Assembly: GCA_022592445.1 (NCBI GenBank)
Contig: JABYQR010000174.1
Coordinates: 27,077-91,076, forward strand
Source: Cytidiella melzeri
Lineage: Eukaryota; Basidiomycota; Agaricomycetes; Polyporales; Irpicaceae
Reading direction: 5' to 3'
DNA: 64,000 nt
In this document: one piece after another, positions 45,391 through 56,186 of the stretch
How the letters are laid out: every line of letters starts with the position of its first letter
How positions within the stretch are numbered: position 1 is the first letter of the stretch
Made by a program: the position numbers and the translations under genes
The notes under the pieces: generated by a model
What the model saw: the letters and a program-made list of their open reading frames with translations, nothing else
Database searches by the model: none
Told to the model about the DNA's origin: nothing

Positions 45391-48300
45391 CTAATTGTTA
45401 GTGGGAGCGTGATCGAACGTGAATGCAAGAGGGTTTTCAATGAGGAAAGTGTAAAGCGCAGGGTCAGGGTCAGCGGAGTTCTTCAGGAACTCCAGAAAGT
45501 TGCGTCGCGGCCGGTAGTACCGAGTGCACTGATTCAGGATATGTGCGCGTGAATGGAAGACGTAGCAATTGTCGCATCGACTATTTTCGTTTGGGAAGAA
45601 GCGCGACCTGTACTCTCCAGTGGGTGCATGATTCAGGATGGCACGAGCTGCTCGGGCAGCGAGGGAATTGGTGGTGAAACGGGAGAGGAACTTTCCTCCC
45701 TTGTGGGTGGAAGGGGCGATCGCTCGTCGCCCGTGGAGGAAGTTATGGCCCCGATATGCAGGGTGCTTGCACATGTTCGCCCACGCATCAATAGCGCGCA
45801 TCTTGGCGGTTTTTCTGGTCCATGCGACCGAGGTGAATGGTATGGGATTGGGAGTCTCCAGCGCCTCGCGAGCTTGCTGATCGACTAACTCGTTTTGTTC
45901 GATGCCAACGTGTCCTGGGCACCAGTGGATGTGAAGGTGCGCTGCAGGGTTTAGGGAGAACCATGCGCGCAGGCGAGCGGCAGTGCTGATGGATATGGCC
46001 TGGGCCGAGTGCGGTTCTACCCTGAGGATAGTGGAGATGGCGGATTCGCTGTCGCAGAATATATGGAGATCTGTGGTGGTGATGGTAATGCCGCGGGCAA
46101 TGCACGCAGCTAGTGCGAGCAGCTCGGCATCGAACGACGTGGCTTGAGTGTAGGTGAAGGCCTTCGAGGCGACGAGGGCGCGTCCAATGTACAACCGGTA
46201 GGCGGCAGCGGCGACGTCTGGAGTTCCTGTGCGAGCTGACCCGTCAGAGAAAGCAAAAGTGGTTAAAGGCGAGGAAGATAAGTGGCTAATAAAGGTGCGT
46301 TTGCGCTCTAACCAAAGCTGGAATTCGTCCGAAGACTTCTTAGGATGTGATAGGATATAAGAAACGCGTGAAGAAAATAAGTCTACTACTCTATTACCAG
46401 GCTGTAATTCGGGGTGTGAATGACTAATGGGCTCGAGATTGGGCGTGGCAGATTGATGGTGTATCTGAAGGGGGAGAGACGAACGAGGAAGGATGTTACG
46501 AACGGGAAACCCGATGGAGTGAGATGGGTTGCGAATAGAGTCCGGAGTGGCTGTGACTGTGACAAGGTGGCTGGCCGGAAGGCACTGAGTGCGGAGGACC
46601 GAAGTGTCGAAGAGCTTGCGAAGGTGGAGTCGTATTGGGAGGAGTCCGGCGAGGATTTCCATCCCGCCGACCGGGGATGTGCGGAACGCGCCCAGAATCC
46701 ATCTTGCTGCGGCGGACTGAGCTTGTGCGAGAGAAGCGATGAGTTGTTTTTGAGGCTTGCGTGGGTTGAACCAGAGTCGAAAACCGTAAGTGAGGATAGG
46801 TCGAATGCATGAGATGTAAAGAAGTCGTTTCTGCGCCGGAGCGATACCACGGTTGGAGTTGCCCAGCATGGGATAACCGCGTACGGTGCTGAGTGCCTTG
46901 GTGGCGTAGAAGCGGACGTGGAATCGAAAATTGAGTTGAGGGTCGAAGAAGAAGCCTAGATAGCGCCATATGTGTTTGGGAGCGAGCGTGATGGTGGAAT
47001 TGTCGATGGTGATAGTGAGGGAAGGTAGAGGTCCATGGTACTTGGGGCGAGGAAAGTGTGCGAGTTCGAGCTTGTCAAGTTCGAGGATGATGCCGATGCG
47101 CGCGAAGGTTTCAACGATGCGGAGGTATAGGTGTCGGAGGATGAAGGCGTTTGTCCCTAGCGAGTCCGAAGAGATAGCAAGGGTGCCATCGTCAACGAAG
47201 AAGAGCATGAGGGAACGTAGGGTGGGGTCTGGGGGTGGAAGGAGTTTCGATATGAGGAAGAGAGCGGGCGTGATGGCCAGCGCCGAAAAGGGGGGGACAG
47301 GCATGAGCCCTGGCCCACGCCGACTGTGCAGCTAACCTGTTCGGAGAGACGTTCCGCCCACCGAAACTGAGTGGTGCGGTTGGAAAGGTAATTAGCGATG
47401 AGAAGGCATAGAGAGGAATGAAAGCCGAGGCGTCGTAAGATGGCCACCAGCAAATGGTGGTTAATGGATGGAAAAAATTGGGCTATGTCCATGGCGAGGC
47501 AGGACGAGTGAAGTCCCGCTGCCCGCGCTGCACGTAAGTGATGGACGAGGAGAAGACCAGCGTCATCTGTGGAGTGGAGGCGTACGCCCCCACACTGTGA
47601 TGGGTGTAGCAGCTGGTACCGCGTGCAGTCGTAGTGCATGCGGTTGGCGATCAACTTCTCCATCAGCTTTCCTAGGCAGCTGAGGAGAACGATCGGTCGG
47701 TATGCCTTCAATACCGAGTAGTCGGTTTTCTTGGGTTTTGGGATGACAATAGTGACCGACAATTTGAACTGCGATGGCCAAAAGCTGTTAGTTACACATG
47801 CATTAAAGATGGATAGAAGGTACGTCTCGATCTCGCGATCAGCTATGAGAGACTTGATCATCGTCCAAGTGAGGTGGTCCGGTCCTGGCGCCGAACGAGA
47901 TGACGTCGAAGCGATGCTCTCTCTCAGCTCTTGCCGAGAGAAGGGAGGAAACGCTCTCTCATCGCGCTGTTCGAGAACGTCGACGATAGACAAGTCAACT
48001 GGTCGGTCCTGCGCCGAGTAAAACTGTCCAGCGCAGCCCTTGACGAAGTCGTCGAAGGAGCGTAGGGTTGCCCCATCATTACCCCTGATGTGAGACGCAG
48101 ACGACACCGGGCGTGGCTTGGTCCATGATGTGAGGTCCCAGACGCGCTTTTTGGCTGCCATGTCCTGGATAACGTTGTCAAAGTGCAGCCTCTTGGCCTT
48201 GCGTACCGCTCGGAAAAAGGCCCAGCGGTCTTCTTGTTGATTGGAGCACCGAAAAACTCTGAGAGCTTCCCGGCACTCCTCGTTCCACCACGGTTTGGAG

Positions 48301-49237
48301 TGGCTGGTGATCCGGGGAACGGACGCGTGGCGATTGAATGCTTCCTGTACAGAATCAAAGAAAAGGTTCAGCGAGCGTTCAATGTCTTGAGAGGAGGAAA
48401 TGGGGTCATGGATGCGCATGCGCGCAGCGTCGAGGATGTCTAGCATGAATTCCGTTTCTGCCTCGGAATTAGGGGGGATGCGCGGAAGTGCGACATACTC
48501 CGGCGTTGTGGGGATGTCAATGGTCAGGACGGCATGGTCTGACCCCATGCGCATGTTAGTATCAACAGTGAGAGTGGTGAGAGGGTGATCAATGAAAGTT
48601 GAGTCGACCCATGCCAGGTCGATGACAGATGGCGCAAAGCCTCGTCTGTGCGGGAAGTGGGTGTACACGTCCGGTGAGTTCAACAGCGAGACGTTGATAT
48701 CTGGCATGAAGTCAATAATGTCCTGTGCGTGACGATTGTCGCGGCGCCCTGACTCCCAGAGCATGTGATGAAGGTTGAAGTCACCCGCCACTAGCGTGAA
48801 GGGGGGAGGTGTTGCGCTGCAAGGAGCGCATGGGTGGCCTCGTGCGTATCAGGGTGGCTGTACACGTTTAAGAAAAAGCGTTCAGTATCTCCGAATGTAA
48901 CAGAAAAACATAACAGGTGAGGGTGCGAAATAACATCGTGGCGTGTCCGTGGGTTGGAGCCCGCCCACCTACGGTTAACGTAGCACGCAACTCGTGCTTG
49001 TCGAATATCACCGACCTCTAAGAGGATCCAGTCTCTCGATTGCGCCTGCGTTCCGAAGAACTCATCGCCGTGAGGGTTTGTGGTAGAGGGAGTGTGTTTG
49101 AGGACTGCGTACGCAGGTTCCTGGATAAAGATGGCGTCCGCCTGGACGAAGTGTTGTAGCACGGCTGCAGTATTATTAGCTGTATGATTAGCATTGAAAG
49201 AGATTACCCGGAATATAGTGTGCGCTGAGTCTGTCAT
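45391..49237 (-). pseudogene. LINE ORF2: AP endonuclease, reverse transcriptase, RNase H (two frameshifts)
   Basis: Starts with ATG at 49237, five bases after the ORF1 stop. The endonuclease part has FNANH, the catalytic Glu in FIQEPA, AGDFNLHHMLW and SDHAVLTI. RT blocks include SRSAPGPDHLTW, AYRPIVLLSCLGKLMEKL, LAMDIAQFFPSINH and catalytic FVDD. RNase H keeps all four acidic residues (FSDGS, DAELLALA, FCDSESA, ELVDQQA). A C-terminal Cys/His patch (CDNCYVFHSRAHILNQC) ends the protein. The frame changes near 48,803 at a run of six C and near 47,293 at a run of seven C (coding strand). Apart from these two events every catalytic motif is intact. Confidence 0.9.
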
Positions 49238-49242
49238 GGAGT

Positions 49243-51057
49243 TTAAGATGTTCTAGCGAGTCCAGGGGGTTGACGCCCCATGCCAATGCGAGTATTTCGA
49301 TTGGGCCGGGTGGCCTGATGGGAATCGATGTGAGGGGGTCTTCGCGCCGCGTGTGAGGCCGGCTGGTGGGCTTGTATCCACTCCCGGTCGCGGCGATGCT
49401 GGAAGAAGGAACAGTCAGGAGAGTCTGCGCGGTGTGCCTCACCGCAGTTAAAGCATTTGGTATCCGCCAGAGGCGCGAGACGATCGTGGTCGCGTTCGTC
49501 GTGCGGTTGTGTGCACACGGGGCACCTTACCACTTGCGAACGACAAATGTCAGCGGGATGACCCCAGCGTTGGCAAACAGCGCATCGGGGGGTCGCAGGC
49601 CGGAAGTTGTGAGCCTGCACGGCTCGGCATGTACCACCATTAAGGTACACGATCTGGCGCATGATTTGGCGCATGCAGCGGGATGTGGAGCTGTCGTAGA
49701 AGTCCACAAATACAGTGCCAAAGGAGGATCCTTCGGAGATTTGGACGCGCGGGTTGCCAATCATGGTGACTCCCTCCCATGCGTATTGGCTCAGCAGAGA
49801 GTCTTTGATCTGTTGGATAGACTCGTTAGAGGTGGCAACAGACGGATCAGAGAAGGGAACGCGACGGTAAAGCACACCGTTGCGGAATCGGAATTTTGAG
49901 CACGCTGGGGTAGCGCCACACAGACCCCTGCATCTGTTCCAAAAGGATTCGATGACAGCCTCCGTGCCTTCGCAGGGCAAAGTTCGGAACTGGAGGTGCA
50001 GTGCATTGTTCAACCATCGCACGAATAGGATGTCCGGAGCGTCCTGTGGGATGCGCCCGTCAAGCTTGGCCTCCTCATACACGACGGAGAAGTCGCTGAG
50101 AAGTTGCTGATCGTTGGCAATGTCGGAAACTACGATGTTGCCGCTGGTCGGCTTTACCGTGATAACCTTGGATGCGTTCCGTGGAGCGTGCCGAGGGACA
50201 GCTCGATTGGGCGGCGTAGGGATCATCCTAGTGGCCATCGAGAGTACTGCCTCAGCTGGGGCGTCAGGAAGGGCTGTTGCAAGGGCGGAGGTGATGTTCA
50301 GGAGGGTGTTGGCCGGTCGCGACTTAAGGGCTTGCGCGTAAGTTGGGGCGGGTCGATTGGCCATGGGTACGGGAGGCGGTCTCGACGAGGCGGATACGGG
50401 AAGGGTGGGTTGGCCGGTGTGGTGAGTCGGGCTTCCACCGGCTCGTGGGAACGTGTGTGCTGGGCGGACTGCGTGGGTAGCGGGCTGGGCGTGAAAGGCC
50501 GCTGGGGGAGTTGAGCTTGGCGCTGCGCGAGGAGAGGGGGCAGACACGCTGCGCTGAATGGCAAGATCCGCGTCCACTGTGCTGTTCCACGTGTTGACGA
50601 GGCCGCGTAAGTTGTTGAAAATGGGCAGTATGGTATTATCGAAGGCTTTCGTGTGACGTGCCAGTTCGCGGATCCGGTGCATGACTGCCGGCTCCGTGAG
50701 GAAGGCGGCGAGGGTGGAAAGGGTGGCGGCGAAGACAGGCAGGGACTCGCTGATCTGATCCTCGCTATCATAGGGGAGGTAGGCATTACAAGGCGCGTCT
50801 GGAGAGGCGTCATCTCCCCACAGATCGGCGTCTTCATCAATGGATTGCGGTTCAATGGAGGGGGCAGGTTGAGGGGGCTGTGGGACGAAGCTGACAGGAG
50901 CATTGTGAGGATGATTATAGTATGGCGCACCAGGGACCTCCGAGGGCAATAGCTGATTAAACTCAGCGAGGTGCGTCGAGGGCGGCGGGGTCACGTAGTC
51001 CAAGGACTGTTGGGACGGGGGTAAGGTCATGCCTGCGTCTGGTGGGACGCCAGACAT
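49243..51057 (-). CDS. LINE ORF1, gag-like RNA-binding protein
   Basis: Uninterrupted 604-codon frame. The N-terminal half is Pro/Ala/Ser-rich and probably disordered. The C-terminal part has CCHC-type knuckles (CAVCQRWGHPADIC, CPVCTQPHDERDH, CFNCGEAHRADSPDC) that bind nucleic acid in the ribonucleoprotein particle. ORF2 begins five bases after its TAA, a spacing that would allow reinitiation. Confidence 0.92.
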   Translation of the reverse strand: MSGVPPDAGMTLPPSQQSLDYVTPPPSTHLAEFNQLLPSEVPGAPYYNHPHNAPVSFVPQPPQPAPSIEPQSIDEDADLWGDDASPDAPCNAYLPYDSEDQISESLPVFAATLSTLAAFLTEPAVMHRIRELARHTKAFDNTILPIFNNLRGLVNTWNSTVDADLAIQRSVSAPSPRAAPSSTPPAAFHAQPATHAVRPAHTFPRAGGSPTHHTGQPTLPVSASSRPPPVPMANRPAPTYAQALKSRPANTLLNITSALATALPDAPAEAVLSMATRMIPTPPNRAVPRHAPRNASKVITVKPTSGNIVVSDIANDQQLLSDFSVVYEEAKLDGRIPQDAPDILFVRWLNNALHLQFRTLPCEGTEAVIESFWNRCRGLCGATPACSKFRFRNGVLYRRVPFSDPSVATSNESIQQIKDSLLSQYAWEGVTMIGNPRVQISEGSSFGTVFVDFYDSSTSRCMRQIMRQIVYLNGGTCRAVQAHNFRPATPRCAVCQRWGHPADICRSQVVRCPVCTQPHDERDHDRLAPLADTKCFNCGEAHRADSPDCSFFQHRRDREWIQAHQPASHAARRPPHIDSHQATRPNRNTRIGMGRQPPGLARTS

Positions 51058-51251
51058 GATGAATTAAGTGACGGGGCTTTAAAGGGGGGGGGCTTATAAC
51101 GCGAATACGAGAAAAGTAGATGTAATTAAGGTGTTTTAAGGACGAACTCGAGCGATTAACGGGGAGAGGAAGGGGAGTGGTGGCGAGGGAGGCGTTATGC
51201 TTAAGCGTGGGAATTTTCTAGGTGGTGGTGGTACGGGTTCAAGAAGCGGCT

Positions 51252-51266
51252 GACGTGAGACTAGTC
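51252..51266. repeat. LINE target-site duplication, right copy
   Basis: gacgtgagactagtc, matching 45221-45235 exactly; adjoins the 5' end of the minus-strand LINE. Confidence 0.93.
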
Positions 51267-52333
51267 ACCATCAAGCTTACAGCCTTATTGCCACATTATG
51301 TTTGTGGCGTAGCGCAACAACCACTGCGGCACAGCTCTGAGAGTCTGAGGCTGTGGCATGGCACTGCCTTAGCATTTGCGTAGCTACACATTGGTATTGA
51401 CCATCGCAGACATGTCTGTCGCATATCCTCTTGGCATTCGGCAACTCTATGTATATATTCTAGCATGTAACACAGAATACACGGGCCACTGTACATTTGT
51501 CAGACATGATCAACTTGCTACTTGCTTGACAGTGTCTGGTACACAGCTTGATGATATCAAACCAGCTGTGCAAATCAAAGGGTAACAATTTCCTGCCACC
51601 TCCTGATGCATTGGTATTGATGTTTGGATACGAGACATATCTCTCAATTTTCCCCCCTGTCATTGACCGGAAGCTAGGACTGAAATCAGCTATATAAACC
51701 CCCTTGCTACATACCACCCTTGTACCCCATTCCCCATAGTTCCAACTTTCTGCATAGTGGAGGTTCGTGAGTAGACTGTTGTCTACAGTTTGCTCACCGT
51801 GGTACACCATGCTAAACTCGTTGTTACAGCTGTTTCACTGTTATCCTTGCTACCATCACTGTACCTCAGTCATCCTTGCTACCATCACTGTACCTCAGTC
51901 CCCGTAGCTCCAGGTTTGTTCCAAATAGTGCAGGCCGGTCAGTACATTGCTGTCTACATTTGTTCACCTTGTATCACCATGCTGAAATTGTTGTTGCAGC
52001 TGTCTTACTGCCTACTTGCTACCATCTCCATACTACAGTTCCTGTAGCTCTAGGTTCTTGTTCTTGCTTAGAGCAGGTTGGTGAGCACATTGTTGTTCTA
52101 TAGTTTGTTTACAGTTGGGTCATTTTACTAAAGTCATGTTCACAGCTGTTTCACTCTCTTCCTTGCTGCTATCCTTATAGCTCAGTCCTGTGGCTCCAAG
52201 TTTTGCATAGCGCAGGTTGGTGAGTCTATTCTTGTTCCATGGTCTACTCACCTGGGGTCATTTTGCTAAGATTATGTTCACAGCTGTTGTTCCAAATCAC
52301 CTTTCAACATTCTGTATTCTGGGTCTCCGAGTC
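51267..52333. other. AT-rich flank with degenerate tandem repeat
   Basis: No gene recognised. From about 51,720 to 52,295 it is a decayed tandem array (listed separately) leading into the small secreted-protein gene. GC content is visibly lower than in the first 45 kb. Confidence 0.45.
51720..52295. repeat. degenerate tandem repeat, unit about 140-150 bp
   Basis: Four successive copies share the order: gcaggttggtgag-like, ttgttctatagtttg-like, tcac(c/t)-tggg/gtatcaccatgcta, gttacagctgtttcac, ccttgctaccatc, ctcagtccccgtagctccagg. Copies begin near 51,725, 51,955, 52,090 and 52,230. They diverge by substitutions and small gaps. The array ends about 40 bases before the secreted-protein ATG. Confidence 0.7.
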
Positions 52334-53074
52334 ATGTATTTCTCAGTCCCTTTTGTGCTGTCTGCTGCCATTGTCTTTGGTGTGTTTCATACCGTGACTG
52401 TGTCTGCCATGCCATACAGCAGTCAAGGATCTGGCAGTTTCCGCAATGTTGACAAGCCAGATGGATCAAGCACTGACGGGCTCACAGTCCTTCCCTCTGT
52501 TCTCACCACAAGAGGCATGAGAGTTGACTACCCAGTATTGCGGTGAGTACTTATGCCTCAAAATGGTTGAATGAAAGTGTCTTTCAGCCTGTCTGACCAA
52601 GCAATTCCTGCTAACAGCAAGTTCAACAAGAAAAGGCTGCACCCTAATGCACGTATTCCAGGTTCAGAAGCTCAACTTGATTATTTTCAAAAGATATCTG
52701 ATGCAACAACGCGTATCATTTCTGACGCACGAGTTCGGCTAGCATTGCAAAAACCACATTTGTTGGAATTTATTCCCAACCCTCCACGGGCAGGACTGGA
52801 GACAAATGTGGATGTCTTGAACAGGCTGGAATATTGTGCGTACCTGCAAAAGATACTCCTGGCGGGACGCTACGACCCCCTTCCTCAAGCTCCAATTCCC
52901 CACTCAGCAGGAGAACAGGTTTCTTTTGAAACTCTGATTAACAAGCAATCAGAACTCAGTACTCTCAATGACAAGGTCAAAGCCTCTCAGGAGAAAGGCT
53001 TCATTTTCAGCTATCCGCCTCCCAAAAAGCCACACCAACGGTTTTGGGATAGATTGAGAGGCAAGAAGAGTTAA
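52334..53074 (+). CDS. predicted small secreted protein, unknown
   Basis: Two exons, 52334-52542 and 52588-53074, giving 231 aa in phase with a good GTGAGT donor and CAG acceptor. Residues 1-25 form a signal peptide (core SVPFVLSAAIVFGVFHTV). The mature protein has no cysteine-rich pattern or known domain. It is mostly polar, with a basic helical end (RFWDRLRGKKS). An upstream in-frame ATG at 52217 exists, but the Met at 52334 gives the cleaner signal sequence. It is isolated in a repeat-rich, AT-rich island, a setting where fungal effector-type proteins often lie, so this is worth noting but not proof. I do not recognise the family. Confidence 0.6.
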
Positions 53075-53458
53075 GGGTTTTAGAGACATTTAACTTTTGT
53101 GAATTGCTCTCTGCCTTATTCTCTAAATGCATGTGCAAATTATTTAAGATCTTGATTATTGTACTTTGAATGTTGGCTGTTGGACTTGTACACTCCTGGG
53201 AAATATTGCAAATGTACTGTTGTTCAATGCTCTTAACACACTCTGATCTCCTGAACATTATGTCCTTGTCATCAGTGTATGGCTGCTGTTGGAAGTGATT
53301 GCTATCTATTCTATTGTAGATCCTGAGCAGTCAACATTTTCCATTTTCAGTCTTCATAAGACATGTTTTGCACTACCATTTGCCTCAGAGCATTCTGCAT
53401 TCATGACCGGCAATGTGTACACATCTTTGTTGCAGGCCTATAACTGTTCCCTTGCAGC
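53075..53458. other. 3' flank of the secreted-protein gene
   Basis: AT-rich, no gene. It leads into the LTR fragment that starts at 53,459. Confidence 0.4.
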
Positions 53459-53710
53459 TGTCATAGTTTTTCAATGTTCCTACCAGGACTTGCCTTAACA
53501 GGCAATGGTATTGATGGGATCTTGATGGGACCATCTTAAGCACAGAGTGCTGATGTTGAGGGTTATTTTAGTGCTTGCTCATTGATGCGCACTTCACCAT
53601 TGATGGGCTGATGCACTCCTTTCCTCATTTGTGTATCACATGAGAGAACTCTCTCGAACCTTGGGGAACATGCTGGAACTATGATGTCATAGTGTAGAAC
53701 ATAGTGTTAG
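53459..53710 (+). repeat. Ty3/gypsy LTR fragment
   Basis: Begins tgtcatagtttttcaatg and follows the 5' part of the resident gypsy LTR (57134-57860, read on minus) for about 250 bases: cttgccttaacaggcaatgg, ctcctttcct, gtgtatcacatgagagaac, ctggaactatgatgtcatag. It then diverges near 53,710. Orientation is opposite to the gypsy element further right. An old truncated or solo LTR of the same family. Confidence 0.8.
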
Positions 53711-55228
53711 CAAGGCCAGCAAGTGGTGAGTACATTTACTGAAGATTGCATGAAATGTTATATTTTGAGCCAGATTGGTGTGTAAACTTGCTGCTGGTAG
53801 CAGCTTGACTATGTCATTTTGTCATGAATAGCTACTTTCATGAGTAATGTATAGTTATTCAGTAGTTTGTCTTCACTAGAGCACACAATCATACAGGAGA
53901 GGAGAGAGACTGTGCTGTATTGTTTAAAGTGCAACAACAGGTGTGAGTACAGAATTAAAACACCTTTGTAGAGTAGATAGTAGAGATAAAGGTTGTTTGA
54001 CGCAAATTTTCTTTCTTTCTAATAGTGTTGAACTACATCAAATAATCTCCATAAAATTTGGTTAAACTGATGGAGCAGGGTTATAAGTGATTATGTTACT
54101 GACTGTTGTGAATGGCCTGATTAGACCTTATTTCTTGCAATTTACCTCTAATTTACACCTTGCGACCCCTTTGCAAACCCCTTGCACATCTATTAAGCGC
54201 CCATATCACGTGGCTTAGACACTCTACATGGTCACGTTACTTGCTGCTATGTCACACTGGCACATGGCTCAGCTTATGTTAGACCACATGGCTCAGCCCA
54301 TAGCTAGGGTTTGACATCATAGATACTGTTCACATGGACTCCTATTGTTCTTTTGCTATTGTTCTCTTCATGGCAGAGTGTTCTCACAAGTGTGGGAACT
54401 GAATACAATGACTGGTCTCCTTTTAGATAGATTCTCTCACAAGTAGAGGTCTTGGCAGAGTCCAGACAATAGCTATTGTTCTCCTTTGGGTAGTTCTATT
54501 GTTCTTGCCTCCCACGCCCAGCCTGGTATGTGCACAGGCTCTGAAGTCTACATAAGCTGCTGCATGTACGCTCCTAGCCCCCATTCTCAACCACTTGATC
54601 TTTACTAGGCTAGGTAAGCAATCTACTCCTGTACCACATAGCTGGTAGTACTCAATACTAACTTGGTCTTTACCGGGCCAGATACCTGCATAAGGTTTAT
54701 AGGTGGTGAGAGCATTGTGCTACACGCCTGCCACCACCTTGTTGTTGTCTTCCACATTGTGTCCCTGTTTGTCATGTCGAGCCCTGTCTCCTTGTCACTG
54801 ACAGCAAATTGATTAAGTCATATTGCCCAAAATAGTTGCTTGAACCAGTGACTTTGTACCAAAAGAACCTTAGTTAACAACTTTGCTCCTGGTAAGAGCC
54901 TTGCCAAGTAATCTGATCATGAACATTGAATAAAGTACTGGCATTTGCTATTGGTGACACCTGTTAGCAACTTGATCTGGGATAAAGTGGCTGCACTACA
55001 GTTGACAAGTTTGGTTGCTGGAAAAGCAGCAATACATTGGTAAAGGTAGTCACCATTGGTAGCAAAGGGCTTCATACATCTTAGCATTAATCTTGTGCAG
55101 TGTCTACTGCTGATTCAACAATCACTTGTGGTGCTCATCAAAACTCACTGCTGATGCCATAAAATGACTTGCTCCAAGAATCAAGGGTTTGAGGATGTCT
55201 CAGTAGATTGACTCCCAGAACATGTGAC
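53711..55228. other. AT-rich repeat relics, possible copia-type LTR at 54,104-54,700
   Basis: No gene. tgttgtgaatggcctgattagacc at 54,104 has the TGTTG start common in copia LTRs. A TATA-like ctacataagctgctgc lies near 54,550, and ggtggtgagagc near 54,703 faintly resembles a copia primer-binding site. The 3' LTR end is not clear, so this is only a suggestion. Confidence 0.3.
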
Positions 55229-55680
55229 ATGTGTTCTGTTGATGACTGAACTGCCTCATCCCCACTGAAACTGCCACAGGCTGTGTTCTGTTTGTAACTT
55301 CTGCTTAGAAAGAAACTAGTGGTTGTGAACTTTGTGGAAGAATCAGATGCAGCACTTGCTGCTGATGCAACCACATCCTGTTAATGTCTGAACTGCCTCA
55401 TTCCCATCAGAACTGCCACAAGCTCTGTTTTCATTGTAACTTCTGCTTAGAAAGAAACTAGTGGTTGTGAACTTTGTGGAAGAATCAGATGCAGCGCTTG
55501 CTGCTGATGCAACCACATCCTGTTAATGTCTGAACTGCCTCATTCCCATCAGAACTGCCACAAGCTCTGTTTTCATTGTAACTCCTGCTTAGAGAGCAAC
55601 TAATGGTTCTGAAACTTGGTGGAACAATCAGATGCAGTGCTTACTGCTGACGCAACCACAAATTTTCATTGTCCAAGAAT
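55229..55680. repeat. three tandem copies of a 142-bp repeat
   Basis: aatcagatgcag occurs at 55,341, 55,483 and 55,626 (period 142-143). Each unit runs actgcctcat - aactgccaca - ctctgttt - gtaacttctgcttag - aaagaaactagtggttgtgaac - tttgtggaagaatcag - tgctgatgcaaccaca. The first two junction-matched units are nearly identical, the third more diverged. Confidence 0.9.
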
Positions 55681-56186
55681 GTAGGGATTGCAAACCTTTT
55701 GTTAGCTTCCAAAGTACTAGTGATTCCTGCTCAGAGCCAACAATGTTTGTAGCATTGCTTCTAATTGTATTCCTTGTTTAGAGAGCAAGCAATGTCTGTA
55801 GACTGCTGTACATATACCTGACCAGAATTACAATTCCTGAAGAATGAAGAATTGTTCCAGGGAATGCCAGGGCTTTGAGCTGTTGCAACATGTAACGATG
55901 TTGTTCTATGCCACAAGATTTGCTGGGGAACACAAAAATTAACACTCTTGTTCTCACTACAATGAATGCAATTGATGGGAAAGTACTGAGTTTGTTACTA
56001 GCACTTCAATACTTGTTATTTGTGCACTTTTTCCGATCAAAATACAGTATTCAACTTTTAAAGCGAGCACATCTACACCAATGGCAGTAATGTTTACACC
56101 ATTCAATGGCCCTATATTCTGCGGTCATTTTGACTGGAGAAATTTGTAATTTGGAGCAAAACCGAGTAAGTTATGGCCAGTTTACT
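55681..56186. other. AT-rich, no gene recognised
   Basis: Weak further echoes of the neighbouring repeat (gattcctgctcagagccaacaatg, ttccttgtttagagagcaagcaatg). A 60-codon frame at 55908-56090 has no support. Ends at the candidate target site of the SINE-like unit. Confidence 0.35.

Larger units (their letters stand above)
45236..51251 (-). mobile_element. non-LTR retrotransposon (LINE, Tad1-like), 6.0 kb
   Basis: Full-length-looking LINE on the minus strand: 5' leader of about 190 bases, ORF1 (gag-like, zinc knuckles), ORF2 (endonuclease, reverse transcriptase, RNase H), 3' leader of about 155 bases, and an A-rich tail (read on plus as ttttttattttaaa). It is bounded by a perfect 15-bp target-site duplication (45221-45235 and 51252-51266). 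RNase H after the RT and the two-ORF layout fit the Tad1 group. ORF2 has two frameshifts, both in C-runs. Confidence 0.95.

Noticed and set aside
47285..48810. Programmed ribosomal frameshifting as the explanation of the LINE ORF2 shifts
   Set aside because: Both shifts fall inside enzyme domains rather than at a domain border, and no slippery heptamer with downstream structure is evident.
54104..54700. Definite copia solo LTR
   Set aside because: The TGTTG start is suggestive but the 3' end, target duplication and a partner LTR could not be found, so it is kept only as a weak possibility.
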